A stretch of 64,000 bases of DNA from Actinoplanes sichuanensis (GCF_033097365.1 NZ_AP028461.1:868001-932000); one strand, 5' to 3'. Positions 49,508-57,432 are shown, numbered from the stretch's first letter. A program made the numbers and translations. Notes: generated from the letters alone by a model not told the origin.

Positions 49508-50598
49508 CAGCTGACCTCCTCACGGGACAGTTCGTCGGCGACCAGGGCCTGCTGCTCGCGTAACTGCGGGGTGGGCTGCGCGTAGACGTGGGCGAACAGG
49601 TCCCGGTAGTCGGCCGCGGTCTCCTCGTTCAGGCCGGTGCGCATCCGCTCGGCCAGTTGTTCGGCCTGCTCGGCGTACCCCCGCGCATTCTGCTCATCGA
49701 GGAGGTCGCGCCCCCGCAGATAGGTCTCCAGCCGGGTGATCGGGTCGCGGGCCAGCCACGGGGTCACCTCGTCGGCCGAGCGGTAACGGCCCGGATCGTC
49801 GGCGTTGGTGTGCGCCTGCACCCGATAGGTGTGCGCCTCCACCAGCTGCGGACCCTCACCGGCCCGGGCCCGCGTCACCGCGGCGCCCAGCACCTTCAGC
49901 AGCGCGGCGACGTCGTTGCCGTCGACCCGTTCGCCGGCCACGCCGTACCCGATGCCCTTGTGCGCCAGCGACGGCGCCGCCGTCTGGCGGGCCAGCGGGA
50001 CCGAAATGGCGTATTCGTTGTTCTGGATGAAGAACACCACCGGGGTACGGAAGACCGCGGCGAAGTTGAGCGCCTCGTGGAAGTCGCCCTCACTGGTCGC
50101 GCCGTCACCGCAGACCGCCATGACGACCGTCGGCTCACCGCGCAGCCGGGCCGCGTGGGCCACCCCGACCGCGTGCAGCAGATGCGTGGCCAGGGGGGTG
50201 GCCTGCGGCGCGACCCGGGTGGCGTGCGGGTCGTACCCGCTGTGCCAGTCGCCGCGGAGCAGGGTCAGCGCCTGCACCGGGTCGACACCGCGGGCCACGA
50301 TCGCCGCGCTGTCCCGGTAGGTGGGGAACAACCAGTCGCCGTCGTCGAGCACCTGGACGCAGGCGACCTGGCAGGCCTCCTGTCCGTGCGAGGAGGGATA
50401 GACGGCCAGCCGGCCCTGGCGGACCAGGGCGTTCGCCTGGTCGTTGAACCGCCGGGCGGAGATCAGGGCAGCGTACGCGCGTACCAGTGCCTGAGGGTCG
50501 GGCAAGTCGTGGCCGACGTGCGGAACGGGGTGGCCGTCCGGGTCGATGAGCGTCACCGGCTCCGTGGACGGCAGCAGGAGAGCTGCGTCACGTGTCAT
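49507..50598 (-). CDS. bkdA: branched-chain 2-oxoacid dehydrogenase E1 component, alpha subunit
   Basis: 363 residues. The thiamine-diphosphate motif is GDGATSEGDFHEALNFAAVF then QNNEYAISVPLARQT (GDG...NN). FPTYRDSAAIVARGV and HLLHAVGVAHAARLRGEP are typical of BCKDH E1-alpha rather than pyruvate dehydrogenase. ATG 50598 begins MTRDAALLLPSTEPVTL; the open frame to 51144 runs antisense through the divergent regulator. CAGAAT 6 nt before the start suggests a leaderless mRNA. It is first in the bkdABC operon, with the Lrp/AsnC gene 270 bp away on the other strand; regulation by that protein in response to branched-chain amino acids is expected. Confidence 0.92.
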   Translation of the reverse strand: MTRDAALLLPSTEPVTLIDPDGHPVPHVGHDLPDPQALVRAYAALISARRFNDQANALVRQGRLAVYPSSHGQEACQVACVQVLDDGDWLFPTYRDSAAIVARGVDPVQALTLLRGDWHSGYDPHATRVAPQATPLATHLLHAVGVAHAARLRGEPTVVMAVCGDGATSEGDFHEALNFAAVFRTPVVFFIQNNEYAISVPLARQTAAPSLAHKGIGYGVAGERVDGNDVAALLKVLGAAVTRARAGEGPQLVEAHTYRVQAHTNADDPGRYRSADEVTPWLARDPITRLETYLRGRDLLDEQNARGYAEQAEQLAERMRTGLNEETAADYRDLFAHVYAQPTPQLREQQALVADELSREEVS

Positions 50599-50868
50599 GC
50601 ACGGATTCTGGCGAGCTTGCCAAACGATCACCATAGGCGCGGGAAAGACGAGATATTGTTTCGCATAGGCCGGTTTTCGAGAGCCGTTCGTCTTTCGGAT
50701 GGTCGCCGCCGACCGGGCCGGAGAGACAGGTGGCCAAGAGATCGGCGGCGGGTTGGTGGCCGTGATCCGGCCGGAGGCGGGTGGCCGGGCGTTCGGTCGC
50801 GGGTCGGTGATCGAGTGTTCGGGTCCGGGCTCGCGGCGGCGGCCCCGGCGGGGAAGGCAGGTGGCTTC

Positions 50869-51315
50869 GTGATCGACGACACCGATCGGCGCATCCTCGC
50901 CGAGCTCGGCCGGGACGGGCGGATGTCCATGCGCACCCTGGCCGAGACGCTGCACATCTCGCGCGCCAACGCCTACGCCCGGGTCGCCCGCCTCCAGCAG
51001 GACGGGGTGATCCGCGGCTTCCACGCCGACGTCGACCCGGTCGCGGCCGGGCTGACCACGGCCGCCTACGTGACCCTCAACCTCCAGCAGGCCAACTGGC
51101 GTGAGGTGCTGGGGCGGCTGAGGTCCCTGCCCGGGGTGGTGCACATCGGTCTGGTGGGCGGCGACTTCGACGTGATCCTGCTGGTCCGGGTGGCCGACAA
51201 CACCGAGCTACGGCACCTGGTCCTCGACGAGATCCAGGGCATGGCGGGCGTGGTGAGCACCCGGACCCTGCTCCTCTTCGAGGAGTCGACCCCGGCCGGC
51301 CGGCCCACCCCGTAG
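50869..51315 (+). CDS. bkdR: Lrp/AsnC-family regulator, probable BkdR
   Basis: 148 residues. Helix-turn-helix IDDTDRRILAELGRDGRMSM with LAETLHISRANAYARVARLQ, then the RAM ligand-binding domain: VTLNLQQANWREVLGRLRSL, GLVGGDFDVILLVRVADNTE and HLVLDEIQGMAGVVSTRTLL. The RAM G-D-x-D-x-x-L pattern is intact. GTG 50869 is preceded by AGGCAGGTGG. It is divergent from bkdABC exactly as in Streptomyces bkdR, where it represses or activates the operon; the 270-bp gap holds AT-rich tracts (GATATTGTTTCGCATAG near 50652) suitable for Lrp binding. The symbol is assigned by context. Confidence 0.88.
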   Translation: MIDDTDRRILAELGRDGRMSMRTLAETLHISRANAYARVARLQQDGVIRGFHADVDPVAAGLTTAAYVTLNLQQANWREVLGRLRSLPGVVHIGLVGGDFDVILLVRVADNTELRHLVLDEIQGMAGVVSTRTLLLFEESTPAGRPTP

Positions 51316-51331
51316 GCCGTTCCCCTCCATC

Positions 51332-51473
51332 GCCGCGCTCGGCCGGCCGCAGCCGGTTTTCGGTCATCGCGTCGGTCGGTTCGAGCCGCGGATCGTCGGG
51401 CGGCCGCGCTCGGCCGGCCGCAGCCGGTTTTCGGCCATCGCGCCGGTCAGCTCGAGCCGCGGATCGTCAGGTG
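51332..51473. repeat. 71-bp tandem duplication covering the lacI-type 3' end
   Basis: Units 51332-51402 and 51403-51473 differ at only a few bases; each begins GCCGCGCTCGGCCGGCCGCA. The second unit contains the stop of the minus-strand regulator (51447-51449) and its last eight codons; the first is a non-coding copy immediately downstream of the gene. Confidence 0.85.
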
Positions 51474-52409
51474 GGTGGGCAGGCGGCCCGGCGGTGGCAG
51501 GGCCGGGTCGAGCAGGTGATCGATAGCGGACGCGGCCTCGTCTTCGACAGGCATGTACACCGATGACAGGTCCGCTGCCTCGGCCAGCGCGCTGCCGTCG
51601 AATCCGACGACCGCGACGTCGTCGGCGACCCGGCGGCCGGACTCGCGCAGCGCCTGCAGCACACCCATCGCGGTGACGTCACAGGAGGCGAACACGGCGT
51701 CCAGGCGCGGCTCGCGGGACAGTAACTCCCTGGTCGCGGCATAGGCGCGGGCGCGCGTGAAGTCGCCGTCGACGGTGGTCACCGGCCGGGCGGCGCCGGA
51801 CATCACGCGCAGGAAACCGGCTTTCCGTTCGTTCGCACACGGGGTCGGCGGGCCGAAGACGGCACCGACCCGGGTGCGGCCGGTGGTCACCAGGTGGGTG
51901 GCGGCCTGGAACCCGCCGTCCTCGTTGTCCGGGGCGACGAACATGACACCCGGCGCCGAACGACCCAGCGCCACCGTGCGCCCCCGGCGCGCGTAGGCGG
52001 CCCCGGCCGCGCCCGGCACGTTGATCAGCAGGCGCCCGAACGGCGGGTCGGTGTCGTCGGCGGGCAGGGTGGCGACCCGGCGGACCGACAGCGCGATGTC
52101 CCGGTCGCCGAGCGCGCGCATCGCACCGGTCAGCACCCGGCTGTAGAACGGTTTGACGCTCATCGCCTCCGGATCGGGGTCGACGATCAGCACCTCGATG
52201 CGCTCCCGGCGGCCTGCCGCGGCCCGGCCGGTGGCCAGCGCACGGGCCACCGCGTGCGGCTCGAAGCCCAGCTCGGCGGCGACCGCCCGCACCCGACGGC
52301 GAACCGCTTCGGACACGCCGTAGGTGCCGTTGATCGCCCGGGAGGCGGCCGCCCGCGACACTCCGGCGACCCGGGCCACATCGGCGAGCGTGGGACGTTG
52401 ATCCGTCAT
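51447..52409 (-). CDS. LacI-family transcriptional regulator
   Basis: 320 residues. Helix-turn-helix PTLADVARVAGVSRAAASRA, the hinge FEPHAVARALATGR and a sugar-binding-like effector domain with PFGRLLINVPGAAG, PDNEDGGFQAATHLVTTG and FASCDVTAMGVLQALRESGR, GFDGSALAEAADLSSVYMPV. It differs from the 28289 regulator in its DNA-binding helix. ATG 52409 is used; GATATC 8 nt upstream and an operator CTGAAACCATTCAG just beyond it suggest leaderless, autoregulated expression. No sugar operon adjoins it. The 3' end is duplicated in tandem (71 bp). Confidence 0.88.
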   Translation of the reverse strand: MTDQRPTLADVARVAGVSRAAASRAINGTYGVSEAVRRRVRAVAAELGFEPHAVARALATGRAAAGRRERIEVLIVDPDPEAMSVKPFYSRVLTGAMRALGDRDIALSVRRVATLPADDTDPPFGRLLINVPGAAGAAYARRGRTVALGRSAPGVMFVAPDNEDGGFQAATHLVTTGRTRVGAVFGPPTPCANERKAGFLRVMSGAARPVTTVDGDFTRARAYAATRELLSREPRLDAVFASCDVTAMGVLQALRESGRRVADDVAVVGFDGSALAEAADLSSVYMPVEDEAASAIDHLLDPALPPPGRLPTHLTIRGSS

Positions 52410-52424
52410 GACCCGACGATATCT

Positions 52425-52438
52425 CTGAATGGTTTCAG
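52425..52438 (-). promoter_or_regulatory. probable LacI-type operator
   Basis: CTGAAACCATTCAG on the minus strand (arms CTGAA/TTCAG around four bases) lies 15 bp upstream of ATG 52409, beside the -10 GATATC. The sequence is close to the TGAAACNNTTTCA operators of LacI proteins, so autoregulation is likely. Confidence 0.55.
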
Positions 52439-52443
52439 CAGCC

Positions 52444-52576
52444 GCCGGGCGGCAGGATGGTCTCCGAAGGTCGCCGGGCGGCAGGACGGTCTCCGAAGGT
52501 CGCCAGGCGGCAGGACGGTCTCCGAAGGTCGCCAGGCGGCAGGACGGTCTCCGAAGGTCGCCGGGCGGCAGGGTGG
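52444..52576. repeat. 29-bp tandem minisatellite, about 4.6 copies
   Basis: Copies begin at 52444, 52473, 52502, 52531 and 52560 (partial). The unit is GCCGGGCGGCAGGACGGTCT plus CCGAAGGTC; G/A and T/C changes distinguish copies. There are no spacers, so it is not a CRISPR. The array fills most of the 191-bp gap between the divergent LacI promoter and the convergent end of the hydrolase gene. Confidence 0.9.
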
Positions 52577-52600
52577 TTGGGGGAGCGCGGGCAGAGCGCG

Positions 52601-54043
52601 TCAGCCGACCAGGGGCAGGGTCACCGCCAGCGGCCAGGTCACGACGACGGCTCCGGTCAGGGCGGTCAGCCAGACGGGCGCCGAGCGCCGGTTCAGCAGG
52701 ACGCTCCACAGTGTCTGCCAGAGCAGCAGTCCGACCAGCGGGACCAGCACCAGCACCACGAAGCCGTGGGTCAGGCCGGTGACCGCCGCGGCGGCCAGCA
52801 CGACCACGAAGACCGCGGCGACCGCGAGCAGGGCCACCGGGTCGCCGCCGGTGACACGTTCGGCCGCGTAGGCGAACAGGGCGAACGCCGCCCAGATGAT
52901 CAGAAGCAGCCACCAGCGGTCACCGACGGGAAGAGCGTGGGTCATGCCCAGATGCACGGGTACGGCGATCGCGACCGCCGCATACGGGAGCGCCGACAGG
53001 AGCCGGGGGCGGTTCACCGTTGCACCGGTCGATGGGGCGCGGCGGGCCGCGTACAGCAGAAGCAATGCCCCGGTGACGGCCGCATAAACGGCGACGTATC
53101 CGGCGATGGCCAGCGGAAAGATGCTCGTCGGCAGGAGCCGCGCGGTCAGCGCGCCGATCGCCGCCGCGGCCCCGGCGACCACCGTGATCGTGGCGCGGGT
53201 CCGGAGTGTGCCGCCCGGTGTCGCCGCCGGTGCGCCGCCGATCCGGGCGACCAGCGGGTGAAAGCCGATCAGGAAGGCCAGCCCGAGCAGCGCCGCCCCG
53301 GCGAGCCGCCGCCCGGGGAACGGGATCCCGGCATCGGTGAGCGGCCCGCCGAACGCCTGGTCGAGCCAGGTGACGGTCTCCCGGTGGGTGGCCGGCGCGT
53401 ACAGGACGGAGATGTGCTCGACGCCGGGGATGACCCGGACCGCGCGGTCGGCACGTTGCGCGGCGACCGCGGTGGCGGCCTCCCGGAAGCCGGGGAACTC
53501 CAGGCCCCCGACCACGGTGAGCAGGCGGGCCGGGCGGTCGGCGGAGGCGACTACCGCGCTCGGCAGGGAGATCGCCACGGTGGCGGTGATGTCCGGATGT
53601 GCGGCCGAGTACCGGGTGACGGCGCCCGCGCCCATCGAGTGCCCGACCAGCGCGATCCGGTCCGGGTCGACGTCGGGCAGCGAACGCAGGTGGGCCACCG
53701 CGGTCGCCAGGTCGGACTGGAGGGCCTCGGTGGACCTCTCGGTGCTCGCGGTCTGGTCCGGCAGCGGGTGGGTGTTCGCACCGTGCCCGGCGAGGTCGAG
53801 CAGCACGACGACGTAGCCACGGGCGGCGAGGGTGTCACCGAACGGGGCCATCAGCCGCGCCGAACCGGAGAAGCCGTGCGCCACGACGACACCGGGTCGG
53901 CGGCCGTCGCCGGCCGGGCGCACCACGTCGAGCGGCACCCCGGCCGCGGTGATGTGGTCCCGGTGCGGGCCGTCCCCGGCTCCGGCGATCAGCCAGGCGC
54001 CACCGGCCAGCAGGACGAGCAGAAGCAGCAGCGTACGTCTCAA
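52601..54043 (-). CDS. alpha/beta hydrolase fused to a multi-pass membrane domain
   Basis: 480 residues. An N-terminal signal anchor (MRRTLLLLLVLLAGGAWLIA) is followed by an extracytoplasmic alpha/beta hydrolase of about 230 residues: HGFSGSARLMAPFGDTLA, GHGANTHP, nucleophile ALVGHSMGAGAVTRYSA and the acid/His in the GGLEFPGFREA and PGVEHISVLYAP loops. From residue about 250 eight or more transmembrane helices follow (LAGAALLGLAFLIGFHPLVA, AVYAAVTGALLLLYAAR, LLALAVAAVFVVVLAAAAVTG-like). The hydrolase domain thus sits outside, tethered by its own membrane domain; this fusion is uncommon. ATG 54043 starts it. Substrate and role are unknown; lipid or peptidoglycan turnover is possible. Confidence 0.78.
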   Translation of the reverse strand: MRRTLLLLLVLLAGGAWLIAGAGDGPHRDHITAAGVPLDVVRPAGDGRRPGVVVAHGFSGSARLMAPFGDTLAARGYVVVLLDLAGHGANTHPLPDQTASTERSTEALQSDLATAVAHLRSLPDVDPDRIALVGHSMGAGAVTRYSAAHPDITATVAISLPSAVVASADRPARLLTVVGGLEFPGFREAATAVAAQRADRAVRVIPGVEHISVLYAPATHRETVTWLDQAFGGPLTDAGIPFPGRRLAGAALLGLAFLIGFHPLVARIGGAPAATPGGTLRTRATITVVAGAAAAIGALTARLLPTSIFPLAIAGYVAVYAAVTGALLLLYAARRAPSTGATVNRPRLLSALPYAAVAIAVPVHLGMTHALPVGDRWWLLLIIWAAFALFAYAAERVTGGDPVALLAVAAVFVVVLAAAAVTGLTHGFVVLVLVPLVGLLLWQTLWSVLLNRRSAPVWLTALTGAVVVTWPLAVTLPLVG

Positions 54044-54096
54044 GGGGCCCCTCCGCGCCGGATCCTATCGTCCGTCGTCACTTCGACCGAATGTTG

Positions 54097-54102
54097 TAGA
54101 TT
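54097..54102 (+). promoter_or_regulatory. -10 element of a leaderless promoter
   Basis: TAGATT ends 7 nt before GTG 54110; no Shine-Dalgarno sequence is present. Confidence 0.5.
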
Positions 54103-54109
54103 CCTGGCC

Positions 54110-54889
54110 GTGAGCGGGAACGAATTGGCGCAGAGCCCGGAAACGACATTCACCGCATTACTGATGGCCGCCGCCGAACTACCCGGCGTCCGAATCGACC
54201 GGACCGCATATCTGCAGTCCGCGCTGAAGCGTTTCTGCAGCGAGGACGAGATTCGTCGGGCGGTCGCCGAGAGCCCCGCGGCGGCCGGTATTCCCCGGGA
54301 GTTCCTGGACCGGGCGGCGAACGAGTCGATCAACAGCGAGGGGCTCCGGACGAGCGCGCTGTCGGCCGTCACCGGGCTGCCCGGCCTGTTCCTCCTGCCG
54401 GCCGCGGTGCCCGCCGACGCCGCTCAGTATCTCGGGCACATGCTGCGGATCGCGCAGATGCTGGCCTATCTGTACAGCTGGCCCGACCTGTTCGACGACG
54501 ACCTGGACGACGCGGCCAAGGGTGTGCTGACCCTCCTGGTCGGTGTCATGGTCGACACCGCCGCGGCGGGTGCCGCAGTGGAGAAGGTCGCGGGTCTGCT
54601 CGCCGAGGACCCGTCCCGGCAGACCCTCACCAAGGCTCTGGTCTACCCGGTGGTGGCCCGGGTGGCCGGCTGCCTCGGGCTGGAAATGGCGAAACAGACC
54701 TTCGCCCGTTCCGTTTCCAAAGCCGTCCCGATCCTCGGCGCCGTGGTGTCCGGCGGATTCACCCTGGCCACCTATCTGCCGATGGCCCAGCGGCTGAAAA
54801 AGCACCTCGCCGGTCTGGAACTGTCGAATCCGGAGCACCGGGTCGTCAACGCCGATTTCGCGGAGGCCCCACCCGCCGACCCGGTGTGA
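54110..54889 (+). CDS. EcsC-like family protein
   Basis: 259 residues. Central SALSAVTGLPGLFLLPAAVP then AAQYLGHMLRIAQMLAYLYS, and the C-terminal KAVPILGAVVSGGFTLATYL, resemble the EcsC/bacteriochlorophyll 4-vinyl-reductase-like superfamily, whose members are helical and membrane-associated. The hydrophobic runs are moderate, so it may be peripheral. A -10 element 7 nt before GTG 54110 indicates a leaderless start. The next gene, a beta-helix membrane protein, starts 12 bp after the stop, so the two form an operon. The assignment is from pattern, not a search. Confidence 0.55.
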   Translation: MSGNELAQSPETTFTALLMAAAELPGVRIDRTAYLQSALKRFCSEDEIRRAVAESPAAAGIPREFLDRAANESINSEGLRTSALSAVTGLPGLFLLPAAVPADAAQYLGHMLRIAQMLAYLYSWPDLFDDDLDDAAKGVLTLLVGVMVDTAAAGAAVEKVAGLLAEDPSRQTLTKALVYPVVARVAGCLGLEMAKQTFARSVSKAVPILGAVVSGGFTLATYLPMAQRLKKHLAGLELSNPEHRVVNADFAEAPPADPV

Positions 54890-54901
54890 CAGCATCTCGG
54901 C

Positions 54902-56359
54902 ATGGCGCGCATGTCCGCAGTGGAACGACGGGTCCGGGCCGCCTTCCACGCGGGCGCCGAGATCGCGCTTGCGGCCGGTGATCCGCCGCTGCCCGGTGCG
55001 GTGATCGCCGACCTGCTGTGCCGTCCGGTCGACCGGGCCGAGCATCCGCGGGCGGCGCTGCGGCTGCGCGGGGCCACCGTCACCGGCCCGGTCGACGTCA
55101 CCGACGCGGAGATCGCGGTTCCGGTGCGGTTCCGGGAGTGCCGGTTCGACGCGCCCGTCGACCTCTCCGGCGCGCAGCCGGCCGACCTGCGGTTCAGCCG
55201 CTGTGAGCTGCACGGGTTGCGGGCCCGGCTGGTGGTGGTCCGCGGTGATGTCAGCCTGGCCGACAGCACCGTCGAGGGCCCGCTCGATCTGTCCGACGCC
55301 CGGATCGGCGGTGACCTGGTCCTCGAACGGGCGCGCCTGCGTCACCCGGCCGGTCGGGCTCTCGCCGCGGCCCGGCTGACCGTCGGCGGCAGCCTGCTCG
55401 GGACCGGCCTGCACGCGGCCGGGGAGCTGTGGCTCGACGGCGCCCAGGTGGGTGGCAACCTGGTGCTCGACGGCGCGGTGCTGCGGAACCCGTCGAAGCG
55501 GGCGGTCGCCGGAGACCGGTTGGTCATCGGCGGGAACCTGCGGGCCGGGGACGGGCTCGACGTACACGGTGAGCTGTTCCTGGTCCATGTTCAGGTGGGT
55601 GGCCAGCTCTGGTTCGTCGGCGCGACGCTGGCCGCCCCGGACGGGTTCGCACTGCACCTGGGCAGTGGAAAGGCCGACAGTGTGTGGCTGTGTTTCGCCG
55701 AGACTCCGGTCGGGCGGGTGCGGTTGTCCGGGCTGCGGGCCGAGACCGTCTTCGACGACCCGGCGGTGTGGCCGGCCCGGCTGGACCTGGTCGGGTGCAC
55801 GTACCGGCTGCTGATCGCGCGGTCGTTCGAAGGGCGGCGGCCCGGACCGGCCGCGGTGGTCACGGTGCCGGTCCGGCGGCGGCTGGAGTGGCTGCGACGC
55901 AGCCCGGACGGGTACGCGCCCCAGCCGTACGAGCAGCTCGCCGAGGCGTACCGCCGCGGTGGTCAGGATGTCGAGGCCCGCCGGGTGCTGCTGGAGAAAC
56001 AGCGCCGCCGCCGGACCGGTCTGCACCTGCCCGGCCGGATCGGCGGCTACCTGCTCGACGGCCTGGTCGGGTACGGCTACCGCACCTGGCAGGCCGGCCT
56101 CTGGCTGCTCGTCTTCTGGGCCCTCGGCGCGGCCGCGTTCACCGCCTGGCCGCCGCCGCCCCGCAACCGGGCCGAGGCCCCGGAGCCGTCGGCCGCCCTG
56201 TACGCGCTGGACCTGCTCCTGCCGATCATCAACCTGGGCCACGACACGGCCTGGAAACCGGCCGGAACCGCACAGTACGTGGCGGCCGCGCTGGTCGTGA
56301 TGGGCTGGGTGCTGACCACCGCGGTGGTGGCCGGCCTGTCCCGCATCATCAACCGCTGA
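54902..56359 (+). CDS. beta-helix (bactofilin/pentapeptide-like) membrane protein
   Basis: 485 residues. After a short helical start, residues about 50-310 consist of repeats of alternating small/hydrophobic residues with GA(x)V or GGNLxL turns (ALRLRGATVTGPVDVTDAEI, DARIGGDLVLERARLRHPAG, DGAQVGGNLVLDGAVLRNPS, VHVQVGGQLWFVGATLAAPD), a right-handed beta-helix. The C-terminal 120 residues hold two transmembrane helices (WQAGLWLLVFWALGAAAFTA, AALVVMGWVLTTAVVAGLSR). Homologues are often labelled membrane-associated oxidoreductase, but I see no cofactor motif. The EcsC-like gene precedes it by 12 bp. Topology suggests a cytoplasmic helix scaffold anchored by the C-terminus. Confidence 0.75.
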   Translation: MARMSAVERRVRAAFHAGAEIALAAGDPPLPGAVIADLLCRPVDRAEHPRAALRLRGATVTGPVDVTDAEIAVPVRFRECRFDAPVDLSGAQPADLRFSRCELHGLRARLVVVRGDVSLADSTVEGPLDLSDARIGGDLVLERARLRHPAGRALAAARLTVGGSLLGTGLHAAGELWLDGAQVGGNLVLDGAVLRNPSKRAVAGDRLVIGGNLRAGDGLDVHGELFLVHVQVGGQLWFVGATLAAPDGFALHLGSGKADSVWLCFAETPVGRVRLSGLRAETVFDDPAVWPARLDLVGCTYRLLIARSFEGRRPGPAAVVTVPVRRRLEWLRRSPDGYAPQPYEQLAEAYRRGGQDVEARRVLLEKQRRRRTGLHLPGRIGGYLLDGLVGYGYRTWQAGLWLLVFWALGAAAFTAWPPPPRNRAEAPEPSAALYALDLLLPIINLGHDTAWKPAGTAQYVAAALVVMGWVLTTAVVAGLSRIINR

Positions 56360-56362
56360 GGC

Positions 56363-56385
56363 TTGACCTGAAGTCCGGTTGAGGT
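56363..56385 (+). promoter_or_regulatory. orphan MerR-type operator
   Basis: TTGACC (56363-56368) merges into ACCTGAA (56366-56372) and, after GTCCGG, TTGAGGT (56379-56385): a 7-bp inverted repeat with one mismatch, close to SoxR/MerR boxes such as CCTCAA-TTGAGG. No gene starts downstream on the plus strand, and on the minus strand it would face into the end of the beta-helix gene. Confidence 0.4.
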
Positions 56386-56448
56386 CAGGACGAGCCGGCC
56401 GGCCCTGGACCGAGGCGGCGGCAGCCTGATCGTCGAGATCGAGTTCGG

Positions 56449-56844
56449 TCAGGCCTCGGCGAAATAGTCACGCAGGACGGCTATCCGGCCGTCTCGCAGC
56501 CGGAAGATCTGCACCAGCGACATCGTCGTCCGCGTGCCGTCGACCTGCGCCAGGACGACGTCGATCTCGGCGATGAACACATCCGGATCAGCGGTGTCGT
56601 GCAGGACGTAGGCGGTCCGTTCGATGTCGATCGTGCCCGGCGGCGCCGGCCGGGTGTGGTAGGCGGCGGTCCCGGCGCGGATGGCGTCCCGCCCGGCCAG
56701 GTGGCGCAGCGGATGACCATCGGCGACGAGGGGCGCTTCGAAGACACCGTCCTCGGTGAACATCGCGGCGATCGCGTCCGGGTCACGGGTGATCGCACCG
56801 GCGTACAGATACCGCTCGAAGACCTGCTGATGAGTGAGCTCCAC
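56449..56844 (-). CDS. SnoaL/NTF2-like protein
   Basis: 131 residues of the NTF2-like cone fold: LTHQQVFERYLYAGAITRDP, AAMFTEDGVFEAPLVADGHP, LAGRDAIRAGTAAYH and SLVQIFRLRDGRIAVLRDYF. Such proteins are polyketide cyclases, limonene epoxide hydrolase-like enzymes or ligand-binding proteins; the catalytic Asp/His pair of SnoaL is not obvious. ATG 56844 is used. A 20-bp tandem repeat lies just upstream, between this gene and the GNAT gene on the same strand. Confidence 0.8.
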   Translation of the reverse strand: MELTHQQVFERYLYAGAITRDPDAIAAMFTEDGVFEAPLVADGHPLRHLAGRDAIRAGTAAYHTRPAPPGTIDIERTAYVLHDTADPDVFIAEIDVVLAQVDGTRTTMSLVQIFRLRDGRIAVLRDYFAEA

Positions 56845-56854
56845 TCTCCACTCT

Positions 56855-56914
56855 ATCCCGGCTGCCGCGGCTCCATCCCGGCTGCCGCGGCTCCATCCCG
56901 GCTCCCGCGGCCAT
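56855..56914. repeat. 20-bp tandem repeat, three copies
   Basis: ATCCCGGCTGCCGCGGCTCC at 56855-56874 and 56875-56894, and a decayed third copy at 56895-56914 (ATCCCGGCTCCCGCGGCCAT). It lies in the 79-bp gap upstream of the SnoaL-like gene. Confidence 0.8.
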
Positions 56915-56923
56915 GCCGGGCCG

Positions 56924-57427
56924 TCACGTCAGGTCGTCGGCGAGCAGGTCCATCAGCATGCCGTCGTGCCAGGTGCCGTCCGGGCCGCGCTCGTAGCGCC
57001 GCATGACGCCGACCGGCCGGAACCCGACCTTCGCATAGCAGCGGATCGCGGCCTCGTTGTCGGCGGCCGGGTCGATGACCAGGCGATGATGGCCGAGGCC
57101 GTGGATCAGGTGCCGGGCCACGGTACGGACCGTGTCGGTGCCCAGGCCCAGCCCGTGCACCGTGGGGGAGAGGTAGATGTCGATACCGGCGTGCCGGTAG
57201 TCCGGATCGGCCTCCTCGCTCCACTGGACGGCGCCGACGACCTGTTCCCGGTGCACGATCGTGTACACCTCGGTGTCCGGGTCGTCGAGACCCTCCGCCA
57301 CCTCGGCGGCCAGGTCGGCACCGCCGCCCCACCGGCCGTACACCTCAGGGGTCTTTCGAATCTCGGCCAGCGCCGGAACGTCGTCCCGCGTGGCCGGCCG
57401 CAGTCGGACCAGCTCGCCGTTCAGCAT
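56924..57427 (-). CDS. GNAT-family N-acetyltransferase
   Basis: 167 residues. LNGELVRLRPATRDDVPALA opens the GNAT fold; YTIVHREQVVGAVQWSEEAD and GIDIYLSPTVHGLGLGTDTV (acetyl-CoA loop Q/G-x-x-G variant: HGLGLGTD) follow, then HRLVIDPAADNEAAIRCYAK and VGFRPVGVMRRYERGPDG. The pattern matches the RimJ/aminoglycoside 6'-acetyltransferase-like branch. ATG 57427 gives the standard start; GTG 57436 overlaps the HxlR stop as GTGA, so the two genes are coupled either way. Substrate unknown; resistance or protein acetylation are both possible. Confidence 0.85.
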   Translation of the reverse strand: MLNGELVRLRPATRDDVPALAEIRKTPEVYGRWGGGADLAAEVAEGLDDPDTEVYTIVHREQVVGAVQWSEEADPDYRHAGIDIYLSPTVHGLGLGTDTVRTVARHLIHGLGHHRLVIDPAADNEAAIRCYAKVGFRPVGVMRRYERGPDGTWHDGMLMDLLADDLT

Positions 57428-57432
57428 GGCGT

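Noticed and set aside
52444..52576. Possible CRISPR array
   Set aside because: Repeats are directly adjacent with no unique spacers; there are no cas genes. A tandem minisatellite explains it.
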